Made by a program: the position numbers and the translations under genes | Assembly: GCA_030411725.1 (NCBI GenBank) | Contig: MU839827.1 | Span: 2,356,001 to 2,420,000, forward strand | DNA from: Echria macrotheca | Lineage: Eukaryota; Ascomycota; Sordariomycetes; Sordariales; Schizotheciaceae | Direction of reading: 5' to 3' | Length of the DNA stretch: 64,000 bases | Notes under the pieces: model-generated | What the model was told of the DNA's origin: nothing | Seen by the model: the letters and a program-made list of their open reading frames with translations, nothing else | Databases searched by the model: none | Part shown: positions 24,484 to 35,940 of the stretch, one piece after another | Layout of the letters: each line of letters starts with the position of its first letter | How positions within the stretch are numbered: the stretch's first letter is position 1

Positions 24484-26840
24484 TGCGTCTCTGCTCGAGC
24501 GTCTCGAAACGAAACCCAATTAGCTGGGGATACCACACGGCAAGTGGGAGATGTAGAAGCACTACTGCCGAGGGAACGAGTCCTCTGCGCCACTTGATAT
24601 GTTTACTGCAAGGAGATTTGTTGAAAAAAAGTTATACTCACAAGAATTCCCGAGGAATGTGTACAGGAATGATTGGTGATCTCGGGGCCGCAGCAAGCGT
24701 TGCCGGATACGGGACGTCAGCGGGACGCTTGTCGCGGGTGACGATAGCGGCACTCTAATGTGTCGCGATGAGAAAGCGCGGGAAACTGAAAAGCAGCGCA
24801 CGACGGAAAGAGACCTCGAGCAACCGAGGTGAGGAAGGAGAAAAGGATGTTGCCAGAAGAACAGACAGAACGTGGATGAAGTCGGGGGAGCGATAAAGGT
24901 AGAGAAGTGGTGGTGGTTGGGCAATTGGGGGCGGACAGTGACGCTAAAGACCAAGGAGCTAGGTTTCTTATCCTTGTCGCGACCGGGAAGCTGTTCGGAG
25001 CTACTGCAGAGCTTGGCCGACCCTCTGCAGGCGGCAGATTGGGTCTTGGACATCTATCCGGTTGCGCAGCACTTGATTGCAGGCCGATCGAGGCAAATGC
25101 ATGGCTAGCGCGCAGAACCGCGACCACCATCTTGGATATTGCTATTTGCACTCGGTCCTTCTTGACGCGAGCAGACGATGCGAGCTGATCACTTTGCCGC
25201 CAGGCCACGACGATGCCGTCCATAACCACCTAACTGCAGAGTATTTCTGCCGCTTGGTGGCCGCCGTGCTGGACAGCGTCAGCCACTCAACGGCGTGTCC
25301 GAGCATTCCAGCAAAGCTGTCCGCATCAACACCCGCCCAGCCGCCCTCACCCTGACGGTTGCACCCGCTTCCGATCCGGTCACCAGCGGGTGTGTTCCTG
25401 GCCCCCGTAATCGGTGCCTCCGTGGCGGCCCTGAGCCCTTGCCGTTCTGCCGATGAAAAAGATCATCGCGTCCTTGCGTCATTTCGCAAGTGTTTGATCG
25501 AGATGCCGCATACCTATCCGACGTCGTGTGGTCGTTTCCCCGTTTCCTTTCGCAGTTGATCTGAGGTTTCCCTATGTGCTTGCCGATGACGCAGTTTGAT
25601 GCGGGGTGTCCCGCAACTCTGAGAGGCTGTTCCACTCACAGATGTCAATTGGAAAAAGCAACATGCGGCGGTTCTGATTCGCCAGCGCCGTTTCAAAACC
25701 TTCCAACTCCCCTCCTGGGTGAGAAATTTTTGTGCTTCATTCAACACACTCATTCTTCCAGATATCAGGACAGGAGCAGGTTCGAGACCTCGATGCTTGC
25801 AACCAACTCACGTATTCTGACTAACAGAAACATCATGGGCAGATGGGTATCCAGCTCAAAGAGGAGCCGTGAGGGGTGGGGACGGTGGCGAGCCCGAGTC
25901 TGGAAGACGCCGGCCCACCCCTCGAATCAAAAGCGACATCTGGTTGCATCGCTTCTCACATTCTCAGCAACCGCAGGTCATCACGAGAAAAAGCTATTTT
26001 CCCCTCTTGCCACAGCGCGCGGACCGCTATCTGTTGGATGCCCTTGTCTCGCCGTCTTATCGTAGTGCAGGTCGATTGGTAAAATGCCGTTTCGGAGTCC
26101 GTAGAATAATGTGCTGAAAGATACCCAGGTGCCGCCGGGAATTTTCAGCAGGTCGTTGCCGCCAAGGCCGCCGCTGGCCGACTAACGGAGAGTCTAACTA
26201 AGAATAGCTCGCTGTCAAAGTGCGGCTCTCTTGGTACACCACGATTGCTGGAGCCCGAGCACTATTGGTCGCCTTACACGACTTGAGCACAATAAAGAAG
26301 TCTCGTATCGAGGACGGCTCATAGCACCTCCGGCCTCCGAACAAAGAATCGCATTCATCCCTAGACTATTCATGCCGCGCGCTTCATACGTTCCCTACCT
26401 ATTGTGAAAGTCAGAACGCTGACTCATAAGGCCCTATCCTTGACCTCGTTCACTGTCGAGAATGATTCCCGGCATTTCAGAGGCTCCTGGGCTTTCACAG
26501 CACTCGGTTTTCACGGTTCCGGAAATCACAGCTTTGGTGGCTAAGTACTACGACTGGATATTAGCTATGGGGCTCAGAAATCGAGGCGCTAGGGGGTGAT
26601 ACAAAGAGACCTACAATGCCATGTTCATCAATGCATTGTACCATCTCGCTGATAAAGCAGAATTCGGCCAAACATAGACTCTTTGTGGATCCGAACAACA
26701 GATTGTCGAATAAAGGACTTTACTTTTCTATATAGGTCCCACGGGCTTGCCGCTCCATCCACCATTCTCTCACCAGACACGCTCCAATACCCAGATACAT
26801 TCGAACCCATCTCGAATCTCTCCAGATATACCTTCCCACA
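24484..26840. other. Intergenic region upstream of GSY1 and of the Asn/Gly-repeat gene
   Basis: This 2.35 kb divergent spacer must contain the promoters of both flanking genes. The GSY1 side (to about 25000) is the likely leader. No coding motif or RNA gene was recognised. Confidence 0.5.
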
Positions 26841-26946
26841 ATGGCCCGCCGTAACAACCACGGTGGCGGTGGGGGTCAGAACAATGGTGGCGGCCACCAC
26901 TTTGGGAATCATCAAAACCAAGGGAACGGCAACAACAACCATAACC

Positions 26947-26980
<34 letters not shown>

Positions 26981-27662
26981 TGGCCATGGCCATGGCAACG
27001 GTAACAACAACCGCAACAACTTTAATAACAACCAAGGTAACTTTGGGCACCAAGGAAACAACTACAGGGGCCAAAACAACAACCAGCAGAACAGCTTCCA
27101 GAACGGCCCGAAAACTGATGATCGTCTTCGATGCACCCTCCATGGCGCGCTTAGCCTCGACAGGAACAGTGTGCCATATAACATGCTCCAGTTCCGCGAG
27201 GGCGGCCGGGTGCTTGGGTTAGTCCGGGACACAGGCCCTATCAAGGATCCGTGTCTTCTACACCTAGAACTGCTGAGAGAGGCTGACAAGGTCATGGAGC
27301 TAACCAAGCGTCACCACCCGAGCTTCCACTCCCAGTTCCGGCCGGACGGGTCCGGTAATCCCCACGGCGGCATGTGGGACTTTACCGAGTTCTTCATACC
27401 CATGAATCCCAACCTGTGCTTCTTCTCCCACATGGCCGGCATCCGCCAGGACGAGGAGGGAGACACGTTCATGGAAACCCCCCGTCCGTGCGCGTGCATG
27501 ACGGGGAACTACAACATCCCCGAGTGCTTCCTCCGCGCCTTCTTCTACATGCTCGTGGTGGACAAGTGGCGCTGGGAGATGGCGAACCAGCGACACCAGC
27601 AAGAGCAGGCCGGCACTTGCCCTCCGGTGTTTGACCCGGCCACAGGTAGGTGGACGAGGTAA
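26841..27662 (+). CDS. Asn/Gly-repeat low-complexity protein with novel C-terminal region
   Basis: The frame is 273 residues from ATG (context CCCACAATGGCC). Residues 1-90 are almost only Asn, Gly, His and Gln, including an NGNGNGNGNG run. They look like a prion-like or RNA-binding disordered segment. Residues 92-273 are of normal composition and probably folded: LRCTLHGALSLDRNSV, an FREGGRVLGLVRDTG turn, GGMWDFTEFFIPMNPNLCFF, CACMTGNYNIPECFLRAFFY. They contain several Cys and aromatic residues and no family I recognise. The stop codon (TAA) overlaps a perfect GTAAGT donor at 27659. If spliced to the TTAG near 27726, the protein would end in SVCIGA instead of R. Isolation and composition suggest a lineage-restricted gene. 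Confidence 0.7.
26947..26990 (+). repeat. (GGCAAC)n hexamer repeat inside coding sequence
   Basis: Tandem ggcaac units encode alternating Gly-Asn and decay into ggccat (Gly-His) units. Slippage here would change length in steps of two residues without shifting the frame. Confidence 0.85.
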
Positions 27663-28297
27663 GTGTGCGTGGTTGATAATATCTGGGTTTGGAAGTCTCC
27701 TTTTCTCTTTTGCATCGGCATTAGCGTCTGCATCGGGGCATAGAAAATAAGCGTCTGTTTCTGAATATGAATATTAATTTTTTTGAACAAAACTTGCCTG
27801 TGAATCCAGTGAATTAAGCACTTGCTAGGTACTTATTTTAGTCGCATGTTTTAGAGTGACCCGACGATGTGGTTCCGCGGCTAGACAGCTCGTCTGTTGG
27901 ACGCTGGCCGTTGCGGGGGCCAATAAGGGGTTGGTGCGTGAGGCCTGCCAGACAGCCCGCTCGCGGCTATGCCTCACCTTTAATAGCTTGACTCTGCCCT
28001 GGACCTGGCGTTTCCAGCCTTTTCTCTTAGACTTCTTTCTTCTACATGCTTTCCGGCCCGAACTCTTTTCCCAGAGCTGTTTTGGATACCAACCCTGAAC
28101 CCCTGACTCTGTTTCGACACCCCGAGGCTTTAGGCGCCCTGGGTTCAACGACGGTTCTTAGCGGTAGCCTCGTCCCTACCTTGGAAGCCATCCTTATCAA
28201 GGCTGAAGCGCCGCAGCTGCTGAAAAACTGTGAATATCAGATATATCTTTTCTTTTCTTTTCTTTTCTTTTTTTGCTACTTCTCTCTTAACTTAGAC
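27663..28297. other. Intergenic region with pyrimidine tract
   Basis: This 635 bp spacer separates the Asn/Gly-repeat gene from the hydrolase gene. A pyrimidine-rich (TTTTC)n run at 28247-28274 ends 23 bases before the hydrolase ATG. No gene was seen. Confidence 0.5.
28247..28274. repeat. (TTTTC)n pyrimidine tract
   Basis: Imperfect tandem CTTTT units just upstream of the start codon at 28298, typical of fungal core promoters and leaders. Confidence 0.75.
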
Positions 28298-29478
28298 ATG
28301 GACGGTGTAAGTTCCCATTTGGTCCCGTCGCAAGGCGTCCAACATTAACTAGGCATACCAGCGACCTAGATATGGCCTACAACAGGTATTTCCGGCGGAC
28401 AGAGCAGGAGCGAGTAGGACGACATTTGAGTGAGTCCAGCGGTAGTTAGTGTCAAACATGGCGGAGGCTGACTGCATATAGCATTGTCGCAATTCACGGC
28501 CTGGGAACGACGGCCCCTAGGACGTGGGAATACAAACTCCCTGGAGCACCCGGAAATGTTGTAAACTGGCTGGCGGACGGTGACATGCTCCCCCGGAGGT
28601 TTCCCGGGGCGAGAATACACACGTATACATGGAACGCGGATTATCTCGAGGACGCCCCAACGCAGTCGCTGCTCGGCGAAGCAAACAAGTTGCTCATGCA
28701 CGTGTCCGATCTTGTCGAGAGGGGGCCGAGACCCATCATATTCATTGCCTCGTGTTTCGGTGGCCTCCTTCTCGCTGAGGTAAGGGCTCTCCAGTCGCTC
28801 CCTTATATACCTATTCAAGAGACAGGGAGAGACGGACTCTAACTCGGGTCTCGTTATAGGCTCTTACGCGGGCAGGCCAGTACAGAAACCCGTACAGAAA
28901 CGTTCTTCTGTCTACCGCTGGCATCGTCTTCCTTGGAACTCCGTTCCGCGGCAGTGACGCCTCCCAGCAAGCAGAGTGGCAGACCATCGTCGCCGGTGTC
29001 ATGGGCGACCGGCCGTCAAAACAGCTTGTACAGGCGCTCAAGGAGAGTGACCCACAGCTTCGCAAGCTAACCCAGACATTTGCCGAGCTTGCTGGGGACG
29101 ACTCGTTGCGGCTCCCGGCTGTGTGCTTCTATGAGAAGCGCAAAACCGAGATGTTGAAGAAGGTGTTCTCATCCGCGGTGGCGAACGGTGTTTCTCCTGT
29201 GCTTGGAGGGAAAACCTACAAATTTGTATGTGCTTTCATCCCTTACCTGATCCGCTCATCAGTTCTCTAACCACCTGCATAAGCTCGTTACTGAGGATTC
29301 GGCTTGTCTCGACACTTTTCCCCGTAGAGGCCTTGACAAAACACACTCGGGCATGAACAAGTTCAGCGGCCCCGACAGTCCTGATTTTATGCTAGTTTGC
29401 GATGCGATTGGGGGGCTTGTCAACGGCGCACCCGAGCTGTTGAAACGACGAGTAGCTGCGAACGGAAGCTGGTTTTAG
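28298..29478 (+). CDS. Orphan SesB-type alpha/beta hydrolase (NLR N-terminal-domain family)
   Basis: There are five exons: 28298-28306 (9 nt), 28353-28429, 28482-28779, 28860-29225 and 29284-29478 (314 residues). All junctions are GT-AG and in frame. The start MDG-AYQRPRYGLQQVF leads into DIVAIHGLGTTAPRTWEYKL, the first strand and oxyanion turn of the serine-esterase/lipase domain that heads many fungal NLR (NACHT/NB-ARC) proteins. It continues with IHTYTWNADYLED, PIIFIASCFGGLLLAE and IVFLGTPFRGSD. The nucleophile-elbow position holds Cys120 (ASCFGG) where most hydrolases have Ser. Candidate Asp255 (LVTEDSACLD) and His271 (DKTHSGMNKF) are present. In NLRs a nucleotide-binding domain follows MNKF; here the protein stops 43 residues later. 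It could be a stand-alone member or an NLR remnant. A role in non-self recognition is inferred from family only. Confidence 0.85.
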
Positions 29479-31899
29479 TCTTGACCTTGAGTCGACTGCA
29501 AAGTCTTTCGCCTGGCTTGCATTGACCAGAGGAAAGCAGAGCTGCTGGCGCTTTTGACAGGGAATTTTCATCATTGGAATTGTACAACAGGGAGAAATTG
29601 TATCTGATTTTTGCTTGACGTCTAAGAAGCCGGTTTCGAAGCTGAGTGAAGCCGTTTAGTGATTCAACACTTACAACTTGACTTGCCTCGTTGCGGTTCA
29701 CTTCAGATGCTACAACGGCGAGCGGGAGTCAAGACCTCCCACCACGAGAGAATGAGACGCATGTGGTTCGGAAAACGAGGACTAAGAAGAGCTGAAATGA
29801 TAAGGAGACAGGCGCTTGAAAGTTATCTACTTCATCTAAACCAAGTACCTTCTGACCTTTCAATTACGTTGCGGAGGTCGTTGCTGCTGGGAGGTTTGCA
29901 ACAGACCAATGTCGCTGCTGGTCTGTGCTTTTAGGCCTAGGTCACGGGTTCAGGCTCGGTTTCCGCCCAAACTTCTTGTGTCCCTCACCGCTCCACTGAC
30001 GCTAGCCGCTGACTCTGGCCTTTGCTCTTTCCAGTCCTCAGCCAGTCTGCCCGATTTGAGGTCTCAGCACAACGTCTTGTCGTCTTCGATCCCTCACCAG
30101 CAACGATTAACTTGCCCCTGTTCTTCTCGCACGATGCATTTCAATCGTTTATTCGATGGAAGATCAAATCGCCATGATGCGGAGGGATGAAGAGTTGTCG
30201 TCGTGCGGGGCTTCTTCTGGTGCCTAGGCGGTCAGAGTCCGCAACCTCGAGCAGGAATACCTACGATTTCGCCCGTCGGCATGGGCGCGGTTCAGAGACG
30301 CCGTAACTACGCGCACCGGTTTCAATATGTTCTGCTCGCCAAGTGAATCGCGAGGCGTCCCGAAAAGCACAACACGGTGGCCACCGCCTTTCGCCCAGGT
30401 GGTGTTGGGCCGCTTGGAGCAGCGCGTCCTCATGTATCCACTCGAGCAACATCTATAATCGGCTCTCGACACTATCGCTGGTTCATTCTCTATATTGGCT
30501 GGTGGGAAGGAATAATGGTCGTGGGATCTAAGGGTCTCCTGGAGCGGCCTTCGCTTCTGACATCTGTTGATGGGTGCTGGAAATGGCTTCGCTGGCTTCA
30601 TGCTTCGTCCCTCGCTGTCGGGACAGCGTCCTTCGCCCCCCACCGCGTCCGGTGCACAACTTATCGTCAAGCATCTTCTACAGTGACAGCGACGCATAGC
30701 CCTGACAGCGGGGCTTAACATTCTCCATCCTGCTCCACGAAAGAAGCAATATCGACGTTCGATGCATTGCTTCTGGGACCGCGACCAGCGGTCTGGCCGC
30801 TGAACTGGGTGCGTTGTTGCGATGAGAGCGAGGCGGACCGAACACCGACGCGCTTTTCGACCCGCAATGCCGACTGCCCTTCTCCGCTCACCACGTCGCG
30901 GTCGATGATGTGGATGCCAACTGTTCTTGCGGGGAATCGCTGGGCTAACTAACCAAACTGTCTGGGTGCGCATCTTGGTCTGTGACAGCTGGTTCAGGGG
31001 AAGGGAAAGGAGGTGTGGACAAGGACCGAAGTGCTTCGTAAAGCGTACCTATCTTGCCGTATATAGTGGTCCTGTTGATGATCGAATGCTCTGCCATGAC
31101 CTGGAGCCTACTCTCCGTTGGTCTCAGAGGCAGGCTTGGGAGGATGCACTGAGGAGAGCTGGCTGCTCTCTCTCAAAGAATCACGGCGGGTGGATCAGCA
31201 TCTGGATCCTTTGTCAGCGCTGGCCCAGCTTCTCAGTTGTCGGCTCGAGGCGCTGTTGCAAGTGCAGGTCTCCCAGGGCTGTTTGTCCGGGCTGCAACCG
31301 TATTTCGGAGGGTGGTTATTACCTTCGAAGATGCTGGGCTCGGGAGCCATCCGATCTGCTCTTCCCCGAGGGACGCGTTGCATTTTCACGACCTGCCCAC
31401 CACCATCCCCCTCCTGCATCACAACGTTGGACCTGATCGCCACCACAACAATCTCTCGGTGCTCACTTCAACTCAGCAAGTCGGCGCATCTTTTCTCAGC
31501 GGACGTTTTTGCATCGACTAACACACCTAAATTGATTCCGCCGCCAATCCGCGGTCGTGGGCGGGGTTACGGTGTACCTTTTCAGCGCGCGCCAGCTGAA
31601 TACTAACGTTAACTTCGGGAACAGTCATCGGCCCTCGCGATAACCTCAGTTGCTCACGGCTTGGCTGTCGATGGTTTACTTGCGGGCGGTCGATCGACCT
31701 TCTAAAGGCTTCAGCGGGGGAACAGCGGTGGTCACAGCGGTGGTCGCAGCGGGTGGACGTACTAACAGCACGGGGTGGGCTGGACGGAACGCGTCTCTCG
31801 CCGGACGTTAGTGGCTGCGCAGTGGTCCATCAATCCCTGTCGCTCGCTTGCGCTTGCGGCCCAGGCCACCTAAAACTCAAAACTCGAATCATTGCCGCC
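29479..31899. other. Intergenic region, 2.4 kb
   Basis: I looked for nucleotide-binding or repeat-domain remnants of an NLR downstream of the hydrolase (P-loop, WD40, TPR or ankyrin motifs) and saw none in any plus-strand frame. The last few hundred bases are the probable CTK1 leader and promoter. No other gene was recognised. Confidence 0.5.
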
Positions 31900-34800
31900 A
31901 TGGACCAGGAGCTGTCGGCAGCCTTAGCACAAGCACCACATCGCCGCCGACACGATGCCGCGATGCCAAATGGCAACCACGACACCCGAGACCCACCGCG
32001 CCGCCACATCTCCGAAAATGATCTCGGCATGACTACTACACATAGATCCAGCTCGCCTGCCGCTGCTGCTGTGAACCGGTCCCAAGATACGCCTCGGGAG
32101 CGAGGACGAGAGCGAGATCTCTCGCACCATCACCAATCCCACCACCGCCACCGCCGGGACGCTTCGCGTGAGAGATCGGAGCCATCACGTTCCCACCACC
32201 AGCGTCGCCGTCATTCGCGACACCGCAGTCCAGACCACTCTGCCCGTCCATCCCGCGCCTCAGATCGTGCTGGGGCTGGCCACCGAGACCGTTCCCGCGA
32301 GCCTCCTCCCCGTCGCCACGGGCTCGACCGATCCCCTGACCGCCGACACCCCGATTCGGCTGCGGCCAGACCGCGGGAACACGAGCCCTCGCATCAGGAC
32401 CGGAGCTCGCGACGGGACCGATCGCCGTCATCGGGAAAGCGTCCTCGCAGCCCCGACCCGTCGCTGAGTGGGCTGCAGTCGAAGAAGTCCCGACCAGATC
32501 ACAGCCCGCCCGGACTACCCAGACTAGAAACCCTAGAGGATCGTCTATCTCGGAGACGCAACAATCTCTTACAGAGTCGTCGTCGGTCTCGTTCTCCCGA
32601 AAGCCGCGATCGTCGCTCGAAGCAGAAGCGGGCAAGGTCCAGGTCGCCTAGTCCTCGCCGACACCGCCCGCGGTCTCCGAGCGACAGTGTGCCGGTTCCA
32701 CGAAGACAGAGCCGTCCTCGTAAACGGAGCACCTCGCCTAGAGGCAGAGCCGCATCTCCACGAGAGGCACGGCGTCGATCCAGATCCCGCCGTCGTACCC
32801 CGCCTCAGTGGGGCGACCGACCCCCGACATCATCAGGAGTTGGCTCAGGCCGCCGGCAAAATCTTGATAGCAACGCCTACGCGTCAACCGGCCTTCAGAC
32901 AGGATCTCCTCGAGACCGCCGTGGGCCTCCGGAAGCGGAGAAAAGGGACCGTCCTCGAGACGGTGCCAGACGGAACTCTTCTGATCCGGCTTCTGGAGCT
33001 AACAGCATTGATGTGAACATGGCTGCTCGTGGTGGCTTTCGCGGAGGATTCAATTCCCAACCTCCACAACCTGGGTACCCCCCAAAAGGTCCATATGGGC
33101 AGACCTACGCCCAGTCCTCCGGTCATGGAACACCGAACTCATCTTTTCACGCTTCCCCACCTATACAGTCGCCGTATCCTGGCGGTGGACGCGGATGGAA
33201 TCCCCAACCACACTTCTCACCTCAAAGGTCAGGCGTCTTTCACCCCAAGCTTCGGCCTATAGCTAACAGATCCAACAGCCAGTTTTCTCCCCCATATCAA
33301 CCGGCTAATTTCGGCCCTCCTACTGGTCCTCAGGCCCACTTTCACCCAAACCAAGCACATTCGCCCCCATACCCTCCAAATGGACCGTCATCATCATATC
33401 CTCAAGGGCCCTATCGTGGCGGCCACCGTGGCGGTCCGAGTGGGTTTCGGGGCAGCCAGTTTGGCCCTGGTCGTGGAGGCTACAGGGGCGGCTTCAAAAA
33501 CATTCAATGGAACGCCAACTCTCAAAATGCCGGGTCGAGGGCTCCGTCTGGTTCAGGGGAGGAGGCCGACGCATCACATGCCAGCGGCCATTCGTCCCCT
33601 AAGAACGCTCCGCAGGGCCCGGCAGTGCAAGAAGACGTCCAGATGACGGAAAGCGAAAACCCGTTCAGGCCTTCCAAGGACCTACAGGTCGAGGATACCA
33701 GCAAGCCCGAAGCCAGCACAGAGGGCCAACCTCCGCCGAGCCGCGCTCCTCCTACCGGACCGCAGTCTCAGACGACTAACAAGTTCAGTTTTAGTATGAA
33801 GAACGCTTCGAAACCGGCAGTAACAGCACCTCGCCCGGAGATATCCTCAAAATTCAACGCCACGCCGGCCCCTCGAGAAATACCTCAGAAACCTGCTGCG
33901 CAGAAGCCACCTCCGCCGAAACCCGAGAGGGATCGTGGATTCCCCAGGAACCCCCCTACCGAACCAGCATCGGCTCGCGCTCGGCCAGCTGAGAGAAGAC
34001 CCCCGGAGCCGAGCAGACCTGCCGACCAGACACCGAAGACCCGGAAAGTCAAAAAGGTCATGAAACGTCTGAAAGACAAGCCAAAGCTGCCGGTCGACCT
34101 AGCGAAGTCGGCATCGGTGTATTTCAGAAAACCCGGCAACGAATCTGTCATTGGTTCCGGTACCTATGGCAAGGTGTTCAAAGGGGTGAATGTGTACACA
34201 AAGAATCGTGTGGCTCTCAAGCGCATAAGGATGGAAGGCGAAAGGGATGGCTTTCCAGTGACGGCGGTGCGTGAAGTCAAGCTTCTCCGCTCCCTCTGCC
34301 ACAAGAACATTGTTCAGCTTCAGGAGGTGATGGTTGAGGCCAACGAATGCTTCATGGTCTTTGAGTATCTCTCCCACGATCTCACCGGTCTACTCAACCA
34401 TCCGAATTACACCCTAGATCCAGCGCAGCGGAAGCATCTCGCGCTTCAGCTGTTTCAGGGGCTGGACTATCTCCACACTCGCGGGGTTCTGCACCGCGAT
34501 ATCAAGGCGGCCAACATACTTGTCAGCAACGAGGGGATACTAAAGCTGGCCGACTTTGGCCTGGCCCGCTTCTATGCCAAGCACCACCAGCTTGACTATA
34601 CCAACCGTGTGATCACGATATGGTACCGATCACCGGAGCTGCTTCTTGGCGAAACCCGATATGGGCCAGCCGTCGATATATGGAGTGCTGCTTGCGTCAT
34701 GATGGAGATCTTTACCGGCCGTGCTATATTCCCTGGTGACGGAACCGAAATCAACCAGCTCGAGAAAATATTCTCTATGCTTGGGACACCGAGCAAGTCC

Positions 34801-35436
34801 ACCTGGCCAGGCTTCGTCGAGATGCCGTGGTTTCAACTTCTGAGGCCGACAACAAGGAAGCCAAATCTTTTCGCCGATACTTACAAGGACCAGCTCACGC
34901 CTGCGGCATTTGACTTGCTGACATCCATGTTTCACTTCGATCCTGCCAAACGCCCAACTGCGGCTGAGGTACTGAAACATGAATACTTCATCACGGAACA
35001 GCCCGCTCCGCGGCAAGCCATCGAGTAAGTTAATGTGTACAGTGGAAATGAGTTGGATGTCAATCTAACATTCTGTGCTTCTAGGCTCAAAAATGTCGAT
35101 GGCGAGTGGCATGAGTTCGAGTCCAAAGCTCTTCGACGGGAGAACGAGAGGAAGGAAAAGGAGGCTCGTCGAGCTCTCAAAGAGGCCGCGTCTGGGAACT
35201 CTCGTGATAAGGACCGAAAGCGGCCCAACGACTCAAATGATGGCCATAGAGAGTCCAAACGTCCGCATGTGGAAGGCGATGGTAAATCTCAAAGGCCGGA
35301 GCAAAACCCACAGCCCGCAAGGGTGGAGAACCGTGAAGCGCAAGCACGGCCACCAAAGACCTCACAGATGATTGTTGGTGGACAGTCAAAGCCGGAGAGG
35401 CCATCAAATATGCCGGGCGTGCCTCCGGGCCGCTGA
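31900..35436 (+). CDS. CTK1: CTD kinase catalytic subunit, CTK1/CDK12-like, with very long RS-rich N-terminus
   Basis: There are two exons, 31900-35024 and 35085-35436 (1158 residues). The ATG at 31900 (GCCGCCATGGAC) is preferred: the frame is open upstream, but no earlier ATG has this context. Residues 40-370 are Arg/Ser/His/Pro-rich like an SR domain (many RSRSP-type runs). Residues 390-740 are Pro/Gly/Gln-rich with RGG-like repeats. The kinase domain spans about 747-1035: IGSGTYGKVFKG at 751, catalytic Lys774 (VALKRI), HRDIKAAN at 865, DFG at 885, activation Thr901 in DYTNRVITIWYRSPE, and cyclin-interface helix FPVTAVREVKLL. A charged tail follows. Ctk1/CDK12 phosphorylates Ser2 of the RNA polymerase II tail with a cyclin K-like partner, promoting elongation and 3' processing. 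At 1158 residues it is about twice the yeast protein and closer to metazoan CDK12. Confidence 0.92.
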
Positions 35437-35940
35437 ATAACCCGGGGTTCAGCGGATGTAATGCCCGGGAGGGAATACCGAGCATTGGAGGGTGAAGAAT
35501 CACCCGCCGGCTTAGTATCAGGCTTTGATTTGGTTTGCAGATATGGAAGGGGTAGCGGAGCATCAAGGGTAGTTATTGAGATATGAGACTACGATCATGA
35601 TGCCGGCGGGGCTGTGAATAGAGGGAAATCCCAAACTTTCACAGGCACAATTACAATTTAGAAGCAAGCATTAACGTAGAGAGGTATCCAAGACAAAGAA
35701 GCTTTTTGGTACGGCTTTCTACTTTTGGGTGCTTGGGATGTGACCGCGACAGGTCGGGAAAAAGACGGGGCGAACAACCCTACGGATTGGGGTAGGATAG
35801 GTGAACGCACGTCTGAAGCATCAACAAGTTCAATTCATCATGTCTCTGGATGCTGTGATATCTTCCGCCTTGCACGCCGGCCGTTCCCATTCCAGTCTAC
35901 AAAGGTCATCCGAAAACCCCCCAGTAAAATTCTAGCAAGC
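35437..35940. other. Convergent spacer between CTK1 and MAK16
   Basis: This 504 bp spacer holds the 3' ends of both genes. No gene was seen in it. Confidence 0.6.

Noticed and set aside
24606..24641. Possible leader intron of GSY1 (GTGAGT...TTGCAG, minus strand)
   Set aside because: Only 36 nt, shorter than any other intron here, so probably chance.
30224..30973. 249-codon minus-strand open frame between hydrolase and CTK1
   Set aside because: Composition is arginine/cysteine-scrambled, overlapped by plus frames, with no motif or good start context.
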